From Batkoa obscura (lineage: Eukaryota; Entomophthoromycota; Entomophthoromycetes; Entomophthorales; Batkoaceae): a stretch of DNA of 64,000 bases. The position numbers were made by a program, and so were the translations under genes. Each line of letters starts with the position of its first letter. The first letter of the stretch is position 1. Under the pieces are notes generated by a model. The model was not told the DNA's origin. It worked only from the letters and a program-made list of their open reading frames with translations, and did no database searches. The stretch lies in assembly GCA_030770535.1 (NCBI GenBank), contig JASVEC010000035.1:62001-126000 (forward strand), given 5' to 3'. Below are positions 47,634-58,722 of the stretch, in pieces.

Positions 47634-49317
47634 TAAAACTGTATATACTAGTTGAACTTATAAATATTGCACTAAAGTTTAGTTTTATTTATACCTAAAT
47701 TTACAATAACACTTTTATACTTAATTATGTAATAAAAAGCATTTCTGCTTTAAATTAATAAAACGTCAAGAACTATACAACAATATTCAAGCTATTGTTT
47801 TTATAGATAACTATTTCGTAATATGAAAAACAAGTTCCTGTTTAAGTGTTTTAGTGCAGTACTTTAGTGTGAATAGAGGGATTTTTGATTCCATCACTTT
47901 TTCCATTTTGAGTGCTGTTTGAGTGGAAAGATTGTTAGTAGAATCCTTAAACATAAAAATATATCTCCATATTCTCATATAGTTTTCATAGCCCAAACTT
48001 TGAAAATTTAAAGCTGTAGGGCAAATGTGTTTTATTTATTTGAAAATAGTAGATGTAGGGTGGAAAGATTAGGGTGGGACAAAGTTGAAGAGGAGTTGAG
48101 GCTCACAGAAATGGATGAAAGAAGTCGCGATGAATGTTTAAAGCTGGACGTGAGAGAGCTGGTTAAGGACCTGATAGTGTCGTTTTTGTTACACACAGGC
48201 CCAGTAATATGGAAGCGGAGTCAATAAAGAAAGGATGCAAGCAGTTGGTCGAAAGATCAACAGGAGTTATCGATCTAGGATTAAACAAAAATTTAGTGTT
48301 GAAAAAGGTGATATCCAAAGATATAGCATATACAATAACATTATAAAGAGTGTTTTTGTAAAAGAGCTTGTACTTTAAGGGCTATTTAAGGCTTTCAAGA
48401 TGTCTTAGTTGGGAAGGGAATAGTTAGAACAAGAAATTCCATGCTGAGATCTACAGACGAGACACAAATGGGTAAGTAGTAAATATGTGACCTAACGTTT
48501 ATTTTACTTCTAGGCATAGTATACACTCACTATAATTTTGAAGAAAGGAATCTGTACGTCATGAGCCAGACACCTACACACCGTTTTAAGTGACCAAAAA
48601 CGGGATTTCAACCTGGGGGATATCTATTGATTAACCACAATGGATGGTATAATAGAGTCTGCTTTAACTTGAGGGGGACTCGACACCCGATATGTTTTTT
48701 CCTTAGTGAGGTCTACTAATTTGTTCCTATATATCTGGAGATGAAAGAAGGACAAGAAACTATTCTAGAAGCTTTTGAGAGCGAACAGAAAAGTAGTAGG
48801 TAGAAAAACACTAGTGTTTTCTAACCCGAAGGGCCTATATCAAAAATGAATGGGTTGATAGGCAAACCAGTATAGGCAATCGCTTGTTTAGCATGGATTT
48901 AGCAAATAGTGGTTGGGCGGGAGTCCAAAGCTTTAAGCTATCTAGACAAAAGACAAAGATTTATTGGTAAAACGTTGAGTAGAACAATAGCCCCTTTGCC
49001 CTTAGGAGTGCATAGGCTCATAGCTCAAGTTTTTAATTATTATTTTTTGTGTTTTCCTATATGTTCTTTCTTAGGAAAAGCTAAATAAAACACAAAAGCT
49101 TAAAAAATATACCAGTATTTGTTCAATTAATAAAGAAATTAGCAATCGTGACTATAATCAACCTCAAATAAACAATAAAAGAAATTAGTAGAGGTTTTTA
49201 ATTCAATTTTGTCGATTTGAATTCTGACATTGAAATATTAAATCGGAGTCAAATTGGGGGTTTGTTTACTATACCATGGACCATAGATAAGCGCTATTAA
49301 TGAAAACGTTAGTATAA
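47634..49317. other. Intergenic, with element copy 15 and a patch of unusual composition
   Basis: Element copy 15 lies at 47875-47969. From about 48030 to 49020 the DNA is clearly less AT-rich than the rest of the window (for example GGTTGGGCGGGAG). It contains an open 66-codon frame at 48027-48227 with charged residues (EEELRLTEMDERSRDECLKL). I do not recognise it; an old insertion is possible. Confidence 0.5.
47875..47969 (+). mobile_element. ~100-bp TIR element, copy 15
   Basis: AGAGGGATTTTTGATTCC left, TATCTCCA right; core gagtgctgtttgagtgg. Slightly shortened. Confidence 0.87.
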
Positions 49318-51338
49318 TTAAAGTTCTGTTTCATACGTATTAGTGCAATTGACCCATCTGGAAGATCGAAAAAGGTTCCCATGCATCCATTTAAGTGAGT
49401 TAGCACTTTCATTTATTAGATGATTTTCATCTTCGAAATAAAGAAACCTAGATGGGATACCTTTAAGTTGAAGAGCAGTAAAAACGCCTATTCTTTTAGG
49501 TTCATTAACACGATAATTGTTTCCACTATAAATAATCAAAGTAGGAACCTTCCGCCCTTGAATGAAATTTGAAAGAAGCAGTCTTTCAGCAATTTCTTTA
49601 ACCTTTTTGGACCATACTACAGATACGAACTCATTCTCTATGAATTAAAGCTCTTCAGTACTGTAAAGTTTACTAGGAATATTGAAAGTACTATCATGGA
49701 CAACCAGAGCTTAAAAACAATCAGTATGTCCATTGATCTAACTCATCATAAAGCCACCATGTGAAGCTCCTCAAGCAACAATTTCATTGACATCTAAACA
49801 TTTATAGTTAGTAAGGTCGTAATCAAAGCTCTTCATTAAATCTTCAAATGAATACGTACCCTAATTTTGAAGGATATATCGAATAAATTTATTGCGCTGA
49901 ACTCATGAGCCATGAAAATTAATAGAGATAACCACATAATTGGCATTAGGAGGGATTTGATAGTTCTAACGAGTTAATCAATTATTATCAAAGGAAGATT
50001 CTGGGCCACCATGTACCCAAAACATAACTGAGGGGGGTTTTAAAATTAAAACCTGATGAGTTAATCAAAAAGCCTTTAGCTCTTTCTTTTAAGGCACTAA
50101 TAAAATAGAAAGGTTCATGACTACCGAATTTGATTAAAATTTTGACACTAATACTGAAAACAAGTTTAAGCTTATTATCATTGTTACTTAGAATGAATAG
50201 CGTGTAGGCCTTTAGTCGATCCCTTGGAAGCCAAAAGTTTATCTTCATATTTAGTCGATAATCTAGTAGTTCCAATTTTTACAATAACTTTATATTCAGA
50301 GTTTTAATGTTGAATTTATAAAGTTTGTTATGGCCATCGTCGGCTAAGATAAGATAAAGGTCTTGCTATTTTTTGAGAGAAAATATTTTTCTGGCTAGGC
50401 ATTCCATTCATTATTATTCAATACTTTTATATTCTTTGTTTTTAGATTGTATAAAATAATTAATCCTTTACTATACTCATTGCTATTTTTAGTCATCTGT
50501 ACCCAAGGAAGATATTTATCATCTGATGAGAATTTGCCACTTAAAACAGCACCTAATCCTTTTCCCAAAATCAATTCAAGTTTAGGTTTCCCAGTAGTGG
50601 AGACGAGATGAAAATGAAGGTTAGTTTTCCAAGCTTGAAACTTTGGATCAGGATGAGTAGCAAAAGCAACCAACTTGGCATTTGGGGAAAGAGCATAATT
50701 ACTTAGATCGTAGTATGGGCGAATCGGTGACTTGAATTTGACATTATTTCCCACAAGGTTTTTAACTTGAGTAGTCATTTTATCTGCACTTAAATCAGCG
50801 ACACGAATGTGCTGATGAGTTCAATCATGCCACATATCTCAATAAAGAATGTAGAGTTGGTCGTGAACTTTAGCACTTGGAAAAGCTTTTATGAATTTTT
50901 TAACTAATATCCTGATTGTGAATATAAATTTACCAGCATTAAAATTATATTATGCCCTGCCAACTCTTCCCAAGTAAAGTTAATAGGTTACCTAAGAGAT
51001 TCAGAACCAATATTTAGGTTTAATTTCCATACATTTGAGTTTCAGAACAAGGATAAGTAAAAGCTACATGATCCTTTTCAATGAAACACTGTAAAAATCG
51101 TTGTTAATCAATGAAGTAATGTCGCTAGTTTTTCCAGCAACTACTTCCAAAAAATCGTTTTAGTGTCTTAAATCGTAGTTGAATAAATTACTTTATTTCC
51201 TTTTAATGATGCAACAAATAGGCCTAGGGGAGGCATAGTTGCTAAATCAGTTGAAGTAAAAGGTTTTATATCAGCTGACGCTCTAGGATAGCTGGCTAAA
51301 ACAATAATAAATAAAACAAGATAATATTTGGAATTCAT
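49318..51338 (-). pseudogene. Decayed dipeptidyl-peptidase 5 paralogue
   Basis: The whole length of a DPP5 gene is recognisable on the minus strand, from a signal-peptide start (MNSKYYLVLFIIVLASYPRA) at 51338 to WVNCTNTYETEL at 49318. About 2.0 kb matches the 2.06 kb of the intact gene at 29659-31722. Open pieces include 50395-50778 (propeller: SPNAKLVAFATHPDPKF), 49988-50275 and 49318-49539 (LKGIPSRFLYFEDENHLINE). The frame is broken many times by stops and shifts, for example a TGA and a TAG on either side of the serine motif. The Ser itself survives as GASHGGFMM, but the His neighbourhood has changed. It is a host-gene duplicate that has lost function. Similarity is spread evenly, so it decayed after a full-length duplication. 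Confidence 0.88.
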
Positions 51339-52460
51339 TATGCAAATTAGCTAAATTAAATTATCTATCTTAGAAACTATATTGAGAAAAACAAAAAAAT
51401 AGTTTACTATACAAAAGCTCGACTTGGTGTGTCTGCTCTTTTTTATAGCATTTAGCTTCTAGAATTTTATTAAATAAACAAAATGATCATGAGTACACTA
51501 TGAGTTGAATTTCTTGGTTTATTCTTCTTCCCACGGATTTCTTTACTAACAATAAAAATCACAATAGAGTTTAAATTTTCAATGATAACAATATCGTAGT
51601 ATCTTAATTTCTAGAGAATTTACTAGTCCTTTGATTAAATATAAGTAATAATCCAACAATAAGGCCAAAAAGACAAGGAACTAAAAAATAACATCAGTCA
51701 AATTGTAGTTACTTTGATAAGATGCTATAATTTTTTATAACTCCAATGATTTTTTTCAAAAGAAACAGCAGATTTGTGAAGATATGCATTTTCTAAAATG
51801 ATGTGAGAGGCTTCAATAGCCTTGGTATAAAAGCTATATTTATATTACATTAATGCTATATAATATAGTTTAGCTTACTTTCAGATTTCAAAATAAGACT
51901 GTGATTTCTGTAGTGCCTCAAAATATCAATTGGTTAGATTTCTAATGAGTCATTTATTAATTAGGATATAGGCTGTATTTTTCTGTTTAAGAATTTTACT
52001 AATAACTTTTTCACCCAAATAGTGCTTAAAGGATGGGAAAACCGATGAAACCAAAAAAACATTACCATATAATTTAGTTTGATTTTTTATATTTCACAAG
52101 TTTTTTATTCCATTTTTTTCAGGACAAATTCGCTTGAGCATATGGGGTTGTCCAAATTGGTTTCAGAATTTATTTGGAAGTTAATTCAAATTTTAAATTT
52201 GTGTCTAATGTGACGGTTAAATCTAAAAAGCCCAAATTAAATCTCTCTATTTAAAACTTACTTTAATTGTTTCCTTTTCTTAAATAGCTAATTTTCCTAA
52301 TTATATGTTTTATGTTATTTCTATTAGATATTTAATAGATATATAATATATAACTATATGTTTATACAGTTATATAAGTACAGTTATTTGGTTTTATTTT
52401 TTGTTGAAATAAAAATAAAATGCGAATTTTCATAACTTCGAAATGGAATTTTTGAAAATC
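51339..52460. other. Intergenic with TIR element copy 16
   Basis: AT-rich spacer. A solo TATGGGGTTGTCC with TTGGTTTCAG at about 52140 resembles only the left end of the TIR family and may be a fragment. Confidence 0.6.
51968..52067 (-). mobile_element. ~100-bp TIR element, copy 16
   Basis: TAGGCTGTATTTTTCTG left, CATTACCA right, reverse orientation. Confidence 0.87.
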
Positions 52461-53123
52461 TCAATACAATAGGGAGGAATACACAATATAAACATTGTAA
52501 TTCATTTACACCAATTTTAAGAGCTACTTGTAACAATCCAAGGTTTATGAAGTTTTATAATAAAATAAAACAAAGAAAAGATATATTATCAAAGTTTACT
52601 ATTGATAATAATAAACTTAACCAAGTAATGTATAAAATTAGTGCTTTGAGGGAAACAGGAAATAAAAATCAATAAGTAGTGTTATTATTAACTATAACTT
52701 CAGTATATTCTTTTGATGAATGTAAAAGTTTTGGGCTTAATATAAATAGAAATCAATATGATTATTCAAAAATAAGTAATAATAGTAATAAAATATTAAC
52801 GGTAAAACCTATCTATTATTAAAAATACAAAAAAAATTAAAGATGACCAAATTGAGACTATTATACAATATTTACTAAATGATCCAACTATTTCATCAAG
52901 ATTTAATAAAAAAATAATGACAGTAAATATTCATCAGATAATATATATTAAATAAAAGTAGAAGAATAATATATAGTAAATATTTTAATGATTTAAAAGA
53001 TAAAGCAGTAGCTAGGTCAACGTTTTTTAAATATGTACCAAGTAATTTCAAAAATCCAGCAAGAAAAATAGGTCCATGTAATATGTGCCCAGTATACAGT
53101 TAGAAAAAAGTTATTTGAAAATA

Positions 53124-53223
53124 TGGGAATGATTTTTTTGATCTCATTACTTTTTCCATTTTTAGGCGCTATTTAAGTGGAAAAATTGTTAGTAAAACTC
53201 TTAAATATAAAAATATATCACCA
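53124..53223 (+). mobile_element. ~100-bp TIR element, copy 17 (in transposase remnant)
   Basis: TGGGAATG left, ATATCACCA right, TA on both sides. Confidence 0.92.
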
Positions 53224-53430
53224 TATAATAAATACAACAATAAAAAACAAAGCAGAGATAGAAGAAATTTTTAATGAAGAAGAAAGATTATACAAATTAC
53301 AAAAATCCTGTGTTGATGCTCAAAAAAACACATTTAATGAAACTATTAAAAAATTAAATAATAAAGGTTGTATAATAATGTTAGATTTTAAACAAAATAT
53401 GGAAATAGGAACAAGACCAGATTCAATAAA

Positions 53431-53531
53431 TGGGGATGTTTTTTTTGGCTTCATTACTTTTTCCACCTTTTAAGCGCTATTTGAGTGGAAAAATTGCTAG
53501 TAAAATTCTTAAATACAAAAACACATCCCCA
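53431..53531 (+). mobile_element. ~100-bp TIR element, copy 18 (in transposase remnant)
   Basis: TGGGGATGTTTTTTTTGG left, CATCCCCA right; flanks AA/AA rather than TA. Element plus 2 bp is 103 bp, so it shifts the host frame. Confidence 0.93.
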
Positions 53532-53662
53532 AATTTAGATCATTATAATAAACAAGCTATATCAGTATTAGGTTTTGGTGTTTTATATTTAGAAGATGAT
53601 AAAACAATAGGCAAAGTTTATTTTGATTATTTGTCTGAAATATTGAATCATGGTTCAGCATA

Positions 53663-53762
53663 TGGGGATGTTTTTTTTGATTTCATTACTTTTCCGTTTT
53701 TTAAGCACTACTTGAGTGGAGAGATTGTTAGTAAAATTGTTAAACAAAAAAATACATCCCCA
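53663..53762 (+). mobile_element. ~100-bp TIR element, copy 19 (in-frame insertion)
   Basis: TGGGGATG left, CATCCCCA right, TA duplicated. Element plus TA is 102 bp without a stop in the host frame: HGSAY, then 34 codons of element, then VGDCLIY. Confidence 0.94.
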
Positions 53763-53881
53763 TATGTAGGAGATTGTTTAATCTATTTAATCTCTACAGA
53801 GCTTTTATTTAAGAAGTTTACAAAAATTAATATATGGGCAGATACAGGAAATCATTTCAGATCTCAAGAGTTCCTACATTA

Positions 53882-53984
53882 TATGGGGATGTCTTTTTGT
53901 ATTTAAGAATTTTACTAACAAATTTTCCGCTTAAATAGTGCTTAAAAAATGGAAGAAATAATGAAGTCAAAAAAAATACTCCCA
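53882..53984 (-). mobile_element. ~100-bp TIR element, copy 20 (in transposase remnant)
   Basis: TGGGGATGTC left, ACTCCCA right, TA on both sides, reverse orientation. Confidence 0.92.
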
Positions 53985-54796
53985 TATGTTTAAAGAAATT
54001 CATAAAATAAATAGTAGTTTGAATGTTAGTCTTAATTTTTTTGCTGAGCATCATGGAAAAAATATAGTTGATGGACATTTTGGAAACCTTTCAAAATGGG
54101 AAAGTAGTTTTAAAGCATTATGTAAAATAGAAGATATCAATCAATTAATTTCAAGATTTGAGGCTTTTATTTGCGAGTATAATAAAATTAATAACTCGAC
54201 TGTTAATAATGGGAAAACAGATATAATTTTTAAAAAGTATAAAAGAAGCAAAAATACAAAAAGAATAATAGAGATGTAGGGCATTAAGAAGTATTTACAC
54301 TTTATTAAGCATAACAATAAACTACATTGTTATCCAGTATCCGATATATCAAAAAAAAGCGATATAGTCCCAATTAAAGTTATAGAGTCTATAGAAAATA
54401 GAAAAATTAAAAGATCAATCCCAGCTTATCTTACGAAAATAACAGAGAATTTAGAAATTTCGATATTTACTAAGCAAGTAAGTAGTTTGTTGAATGATAG
54501 AAATAGATTATTAAATGTTAAGATTACTTAAGTTATTAATAGCTGAGTCAATAAATGGTCAAAGAACAAGTAATTGTAATAATATGTAAAAACTATTATT
54601 ACTTGTACTATATAGGTATGGTTAATTATAGTTTTGGGGCTGACTACTCCCTCACATGCAGCTATTTATTAACTTGGCAATATATTAATAATATAATTAT
54701 AACATTAAAATAGTTTATTTATTTGATAACAAATCTGCAATGTTGGTTATAAAGCAGTCGATAATAAATATTCCTCAATAAAGTTTTATAAGAATA

Positions 54797-54895
54797 TGGG
54801 GATGTTTTTTTTGGTTTCATTATTTTTCCATTTCTTAAGCGCTATTTGAGTGGAAAGATATTGGTAAAATTCTTAAACAAAAAAATACATCCCCA
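54797..54895 (+). mobile_element. ~100-bp TIR element, copy 21
   Basis: TGGGGATG/CATCCCCA ends, TA on both sides; nearly consensus. Confidence 0.94.
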
Positions 54896-55474
54896 TATGT
54901 ATTTAAGATCTAGTAAGAATTTAACTAACTTACAGTACAAACTATAATAGAATGATTTAGAACTGTTTCCGGGTACTTTTGTTTTGATAAAAGATTTGAT
55001 TTTATATAATTTTAAGCGAAGTATTTAAAATACAAAATTTTAAAAATTGGATAAAATAATGAAACTAATCCAGACAACCTCATATAATGGTTAGTATTGC
55101 TAAGCATAAATTTGATTTTAATGTATATTTGTTACAAGAATATACATATTTGAATATCAAATTATTACATAGTTAAAAGATTTTTGTAAGAAATTTCTGT
55201 AACTTTCAATTTCAAGTATTTTGTAAATGATGATAAAGTATAAATGTTATTTTAAGGTCTCTATTTAATATTTAATATTAAATATTTAATGTTTAATATT
55301 TAAAACAATAAAAAATTTGAAAGTCAAGTAATTGATTTTTTTAGGTTACATTGAAATATGTTTTGATTTTGTGACTTAGTTAAAAAGACTGATCTGGAAC
55401 TATAAACACCTTTCAATTTAAAACTAAGTAATTTATAATAGGGATATCCTACCTAAAACTTTAAAAACACTATA

Positions 55475-55583
55475 TGGGGATGTTTTTTTTGGCTTTGTTA
55501 CTTTTTCTATCTTTTAAGCACTATTTGAGTAGAGGAATTGTTAGTAAAATTCTTAAATACAAAGATACAAAAATACATCCCCA
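55475..55583 (+). mobile_element. ~100-bp TIR element, copy 22 (slightly long)
   Basis: TGGGGATG/CATCCCCA ends, TA on both sides. Length 109 bp because TACAAAGATACAAAAATACA contains a small local duplication near the right end. Confidence 0.93.
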
Positions 55584-55919
55584 TATCATTACAGTTAAAT
55601 TCTTAGTTTAAGATTAAATAAAGCTATAAACTAAATATGTGCGTTTTATTTATCAATCTAAAAACATTATGTGTTTAACAAGTTATTTCAATATAACAAT
55701 TTTCAATAAATATAAAGATCCCAATTTAGTTACTGACAGGTTTTATTTTTATATAGTTATGCGTTAACAAATATAGACTTTAAATTAAAATTAGGAATAT
55801 TACAATTAGCTTAATTATTAAAAACGAAAAACAGCTAACTTTAAATGTTTATTATTATCAAAACATAAACTTATCTAAAGTTTTAATATTTGCCTTCATT
55901 TCATTACTGGATTATCAAA

Positions 55920-57110
55920 CTATTCGGACCTGTTAGACTTACTAATCAAATCTTGGTTAGCGACATCAATAGCGTGAGTAAGTTCTAATAATTTGTCCCA
56001 GTCAATCACAACTTCAGGTAACTCATCAACTTTTCCATCATGATCTTTGTCATCAATTAAAAAGGCTTGGCAAGCTAATTCGTAACCTCTTTGAATCTCT
56101 TCAAGCACCTTTCCTTCAAACACAATAGCAGTTGGATCATTTTTAGCAATATCATTTTGCTTTTCTGGATGGATTAAATGAGTAATAGAATACAAATATT
56201 CTCTAGCTTGGAAAAGTTTTGGACCGTTAAGTTTAATAGGACTAGACTTTTGAGGATTCTCTGGTTCTAATATTTCAAAGACAATTTTCAAACCTTTGAT
56301 ACCTTCTTCAAGCTGTTGTGGAGTAAGATAAATGGCACTTGGATCTGTACTTTTATAACTTTCAGGCTTATTAGATTCTTCAGATTTATTAGATCCCTTA
56401 GACTTACTAATCAAATCTTGGTTAGCGACATCAATAGCGTGAGTAAGTTCTAATAATTTGTCCCAGTCAATCACAACTTCAGGTAACTCATCAACTTTTC
56501 CATCATGATCTTTGTCATCAATTAAAAAGGCTTGGCAAGCTAATTCGTAACCTCTTTGAATCTCTTCAAGCACCTTTCCTTCAAACACAATAGCAGTTGG
56601 ATCATTTTTAGCAATATCATTTTGCTTTTCTGGATGGATTAAATGAGTAATAGAATACAAATATTCTCTAGCTTGGAAAAGTTTTGGACCGTTAAGTTTA
56701 ATAGGACTAGACTTTTGAGGATTCTCTGGTTCTAATATTTCAAAGACAATTTTCAAACCTTTGATACCTTCTTCAAGCTGTTGTGGAGTAAGATAAATGG
56801 CACTTGGATCTGTACTTTTATAACTTTCAGGCTTATTAGACCCTTTAGTAATATCAAACATACCGGGCCATTTATCGCATTGTTTACCTGACTTATATTC
56901 ATAGCAATCATATTTACCACCATTTTCAATCCAGCATGGTGGGACTTTAGCATCAGTTTTATTAACCCAGCCATAATTCAAGTTATTGGCTCTGAGGCAT
57001 TTATTAACATCCAGTTTTGAAGCTTCTCTGCGGCCTAAAGGCTGAGCTGAAATAGACTCAATTAAAGTCAAAGCAATGACGAAAGAAGTATAAGTAAAGG
57101 TAGATTTCAT
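55920..57110 (-). CDS. Secreted protein with Cys-rich N-terminus and two identical EF-hand-like repeats
   Basis: Uninterrupted 396-aa frame. The signal peptide is MKSTFTYTSFVIALTLIESISAQ. Then comes a short Cys-rich region (five Cys, about residues 38-78: NKCLRANNLNYGWVN, PPCWIENGGKYDCYEYKSGK). Two copies of a roughly 145-residue unit follow. Each starts SNKPESYKSTDPSAIYLTPQ and contains the Ca-binding-like loop DDKDHDGKVDELPEVV, with Asp at loop positions 1, 3 and 5, Gly at 6 and a hydrophobic residue at 8, but Pro where position 12 is normally Glu. Each ends LTHAIDVANQDLISKS. The units are identical at the DNA level as far as I can read. I do not recognise the family; a secreted, perhaps host-interacting, protein is inferred. 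Confidence 0.82.
   Translation of the reverse strand: MKSTFTYTSFVIALTLIESISAQPLGRREASKLDVNKCLRANNLNYGWVNKTDAKVPPCWIENGGKYDCYEYKSGKQCDKWPGMFDITKGSNKPESYKSTDPSAIYLTPQQLEEGIKGLKIVFEILEPENPQKSSPIKLNGPKLFQAREYLYSITHLIHPEKQNDIAKNDPTAIVFEGKVLEEIQRGYELACQAFLIDDKDHDGKVDELPEVVIDWDKLLELTHAIDVANQDLISKSKGSNKSEESNKPESYKSTDPSAIYLTPQQLEEGIKGLKIVFEILEPENPQKSSPIKLNGPKLFQAREYLYSITHLIHPEKQNDIAKNDPTAIVFEGKVLEEIQRGYELACQAFLIDDKDHDGKVDELPEVVIDWDKLLELTHAIDVANQDLISKSNRSE
55933..56840. repeat. Perfect tandem duplication, two 443-bp copies with a 465-bp period
   Basis: Copies 55933-56375 and 56398-56840 show no mismatch on reading. They are separated by a 22-bp linker. The period is 155 codons, so the frame is kept. 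Confidence 0.93.
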
Positions 57111-58722
57111 TGTAATTATGTATTTAACTATCGAAGTTTTAGTTATTGTTTTATAATTTGTTTGATTTAGTTATCTTGCTTTTTATACTTTTTGTTTCCT
57201 CGTCTTACTTTAATTGCAACCATCGCTGTTGTTATATGGTAAGCATCGGTTATATCAAAAATTAATTACACATTTTTTAAATGACACCAAATAGCAGCTT
57301 TTTGTTCTTCAAATACTATTTGGTTCCATTAAATATATCTCACTGCTAAAAGCTTCTAAATTTGCAAATATTTGATTTGCCAGGCTCTAACACTATAGAC
57401 ATGAACAAAAGAACATAATTAGAGGAACATAATTGCTTTTTGTTTAAATGATCTTAAGTATATCAAAATGAAAAGTTCTTGTATTGTATACCTTATATCT
57501 TTGTTTAGGATTTTGCTTAAGTATCCATGGTATCGTATTATTTTTGTCAAAATATTTGAAATACTTTTCTAAAACATCAAAAAGCTAAATTATAAAGCAA
57601 TTTTGTTAAATACTACTATACTAAATTAGCAAAGTTTTGGCTGTTATACTTTAATATTAATTTGATATAACAATGATTATTGTTCTAGGGCTAGATTAAC
57701 TAATTATAGAAACAATGAAGAAACTTTTGTTTTATGGCTTGTCCGCCTTTTTATTGACTACATTTAATGTTATTCGTTCTCAACCCTCTTAGGAGCTTAT
57801 TACTCCCTTCAAGGGTTTATAAAAAATAGTACATGGGTGTTTTTTTTGATTTCATTACTTTCTCCATTTTTTAAGCGCTATTTGAGTGGAAAGGTTGTTA
57901 ATAAAATTCTTAAACAAAAAAATACATCTCTATATCTTTTAGCCCCAATTAAAAAATAAAATTATGAACTCAGAGAAGATATCTAAGTATCCTTGAGTAA
58001 GAAAATTTTCATATATTGCAGATAAACCAACAGCCATTTGTCATCAATTTTTATGTACCTGTGTTTTAAAAATAAAATTTAACATCATTTATCTATAAAA
58101 ACATAGTTTATTATGTTTATCTTTGATAAATGAATCAGTATGAATTTTAAAATATCAAATCTACAAAAACTCATTAACAACTAACTCACAATTAATCCCT
58201 TTCACATTCTATCGTCATAGTGTTAACAAATTAACTTACTCTACAGTATCGTTTTAGTGTTGATAAACAGAAAAGTATTTTTAGTGCTTTGACCACTTTT
58301 TTAATCCACTCAAAGTTTAATAAGGATCTTTAGCTAAATTCTTAAAATAATTCTCATGTTTTCTATTTACGATAAAGCTTCATAATTAAACTATTACATA
58401 ATGGGTTTTATAATACACTTTGTATGAAATCTCCGTTTCCGTGCATCATCCTTATTCAAACAAAAAATGAAAACTATATTTTAGTATTTCAAAATCTATC
58501 TTTATATTTACACCATAGTTATTTTAACTAAATAGTATAAAATAATAGAAAGGCTAGCATAAATTTTTAATGACGTTTCAAAGTGGAAATTAAAAAGCTG
58601 GGGGAAAAAGGGTAGTAGCCAATGAGTCAAAACTTATAACATATTAAAATGGAGATTAAAGTATAAAAGATTAAACAGATCAAACTAAAAAGTATTATTT
58701 CTTTAGAATAAACATTTAAAAA
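57111..58722. other. Divergent intergenic region with TIR element copy 23
   Basis: Shared upstream region of the duplicated secreted-protein gene and the GT15 gene. No other gene seen; a 71-codon minus frame overlapping the GT15 start is a shadow. Confidence 0.6.
57834..57932 (+). mobile_element. ~100-bp TIR element, copy 23
   Basis: TGGGTGTTTTTTTTGA left, CATCTCTA right; nearly consensus core. Confidence 0.91.

Larger units (their letters stand above)
52470..54540 (+). pseudogene. Broken DNA transposase gene with four nested TIR elements
   Basis: Coding-like stretches in the plus strand follow one another in order. First comes an N-terminal part (FTPILRATCNNPRFMKFYNK). Next, from about 52960, is a part ending in a zinc-binding-like GPCNMCPVY. 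Then follow EIEEIFNEEERLYKLQ, VDAQKNTF and IIMLDFKQNMEIGTRPDS, VLGFGVLYLEDDKTIGKVYF, INIWADTGNHFRSQEFL, and LNFFAEHHGKNIVDGHFGNL. The spacing of DFKQN, WADTGNHF and EHHGKNIVDGHF suggests an RNase-H-like catalytic triad. I recall similar unnamed transposase-like proteins in other early fungi but cannot assign a superfamily. The first 500 bp has several stops and shifts, and another stop follows near 54277. Four ~100-bp elements are inserted (copies 17-20), so they are younger. I found no terminal repeats of the host transposon. Confidence 0.7.
54541..55919. other. Intergenic with TIR element copies 21 and 22 and a worn fragment
   Basis: No gene seen. At about 54972-55085 a worn reverse-orientation copy is suggested by TTTTAAGCG, TAATGAAACTAATCC and CCTCATATA. 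TTTAATATT-type repeats lie near 55265-55305. Confidence 0.6.

Noticed and set aside
48027-48227. 66-codon frame as a protein-coding gene
   Set aside because: Open and charged, but short, without recognisable family, signal or neighbouring exons; reported only as part of an odd-composition patch.
53430-54078. Frames starting MGMFFLASLLFP or MGVFFLTSLFLP as genes
   Set aside because: They begin inside the 100-bp elements and run into transposase remnant; the shared peptide is the repeat, not a host gene.
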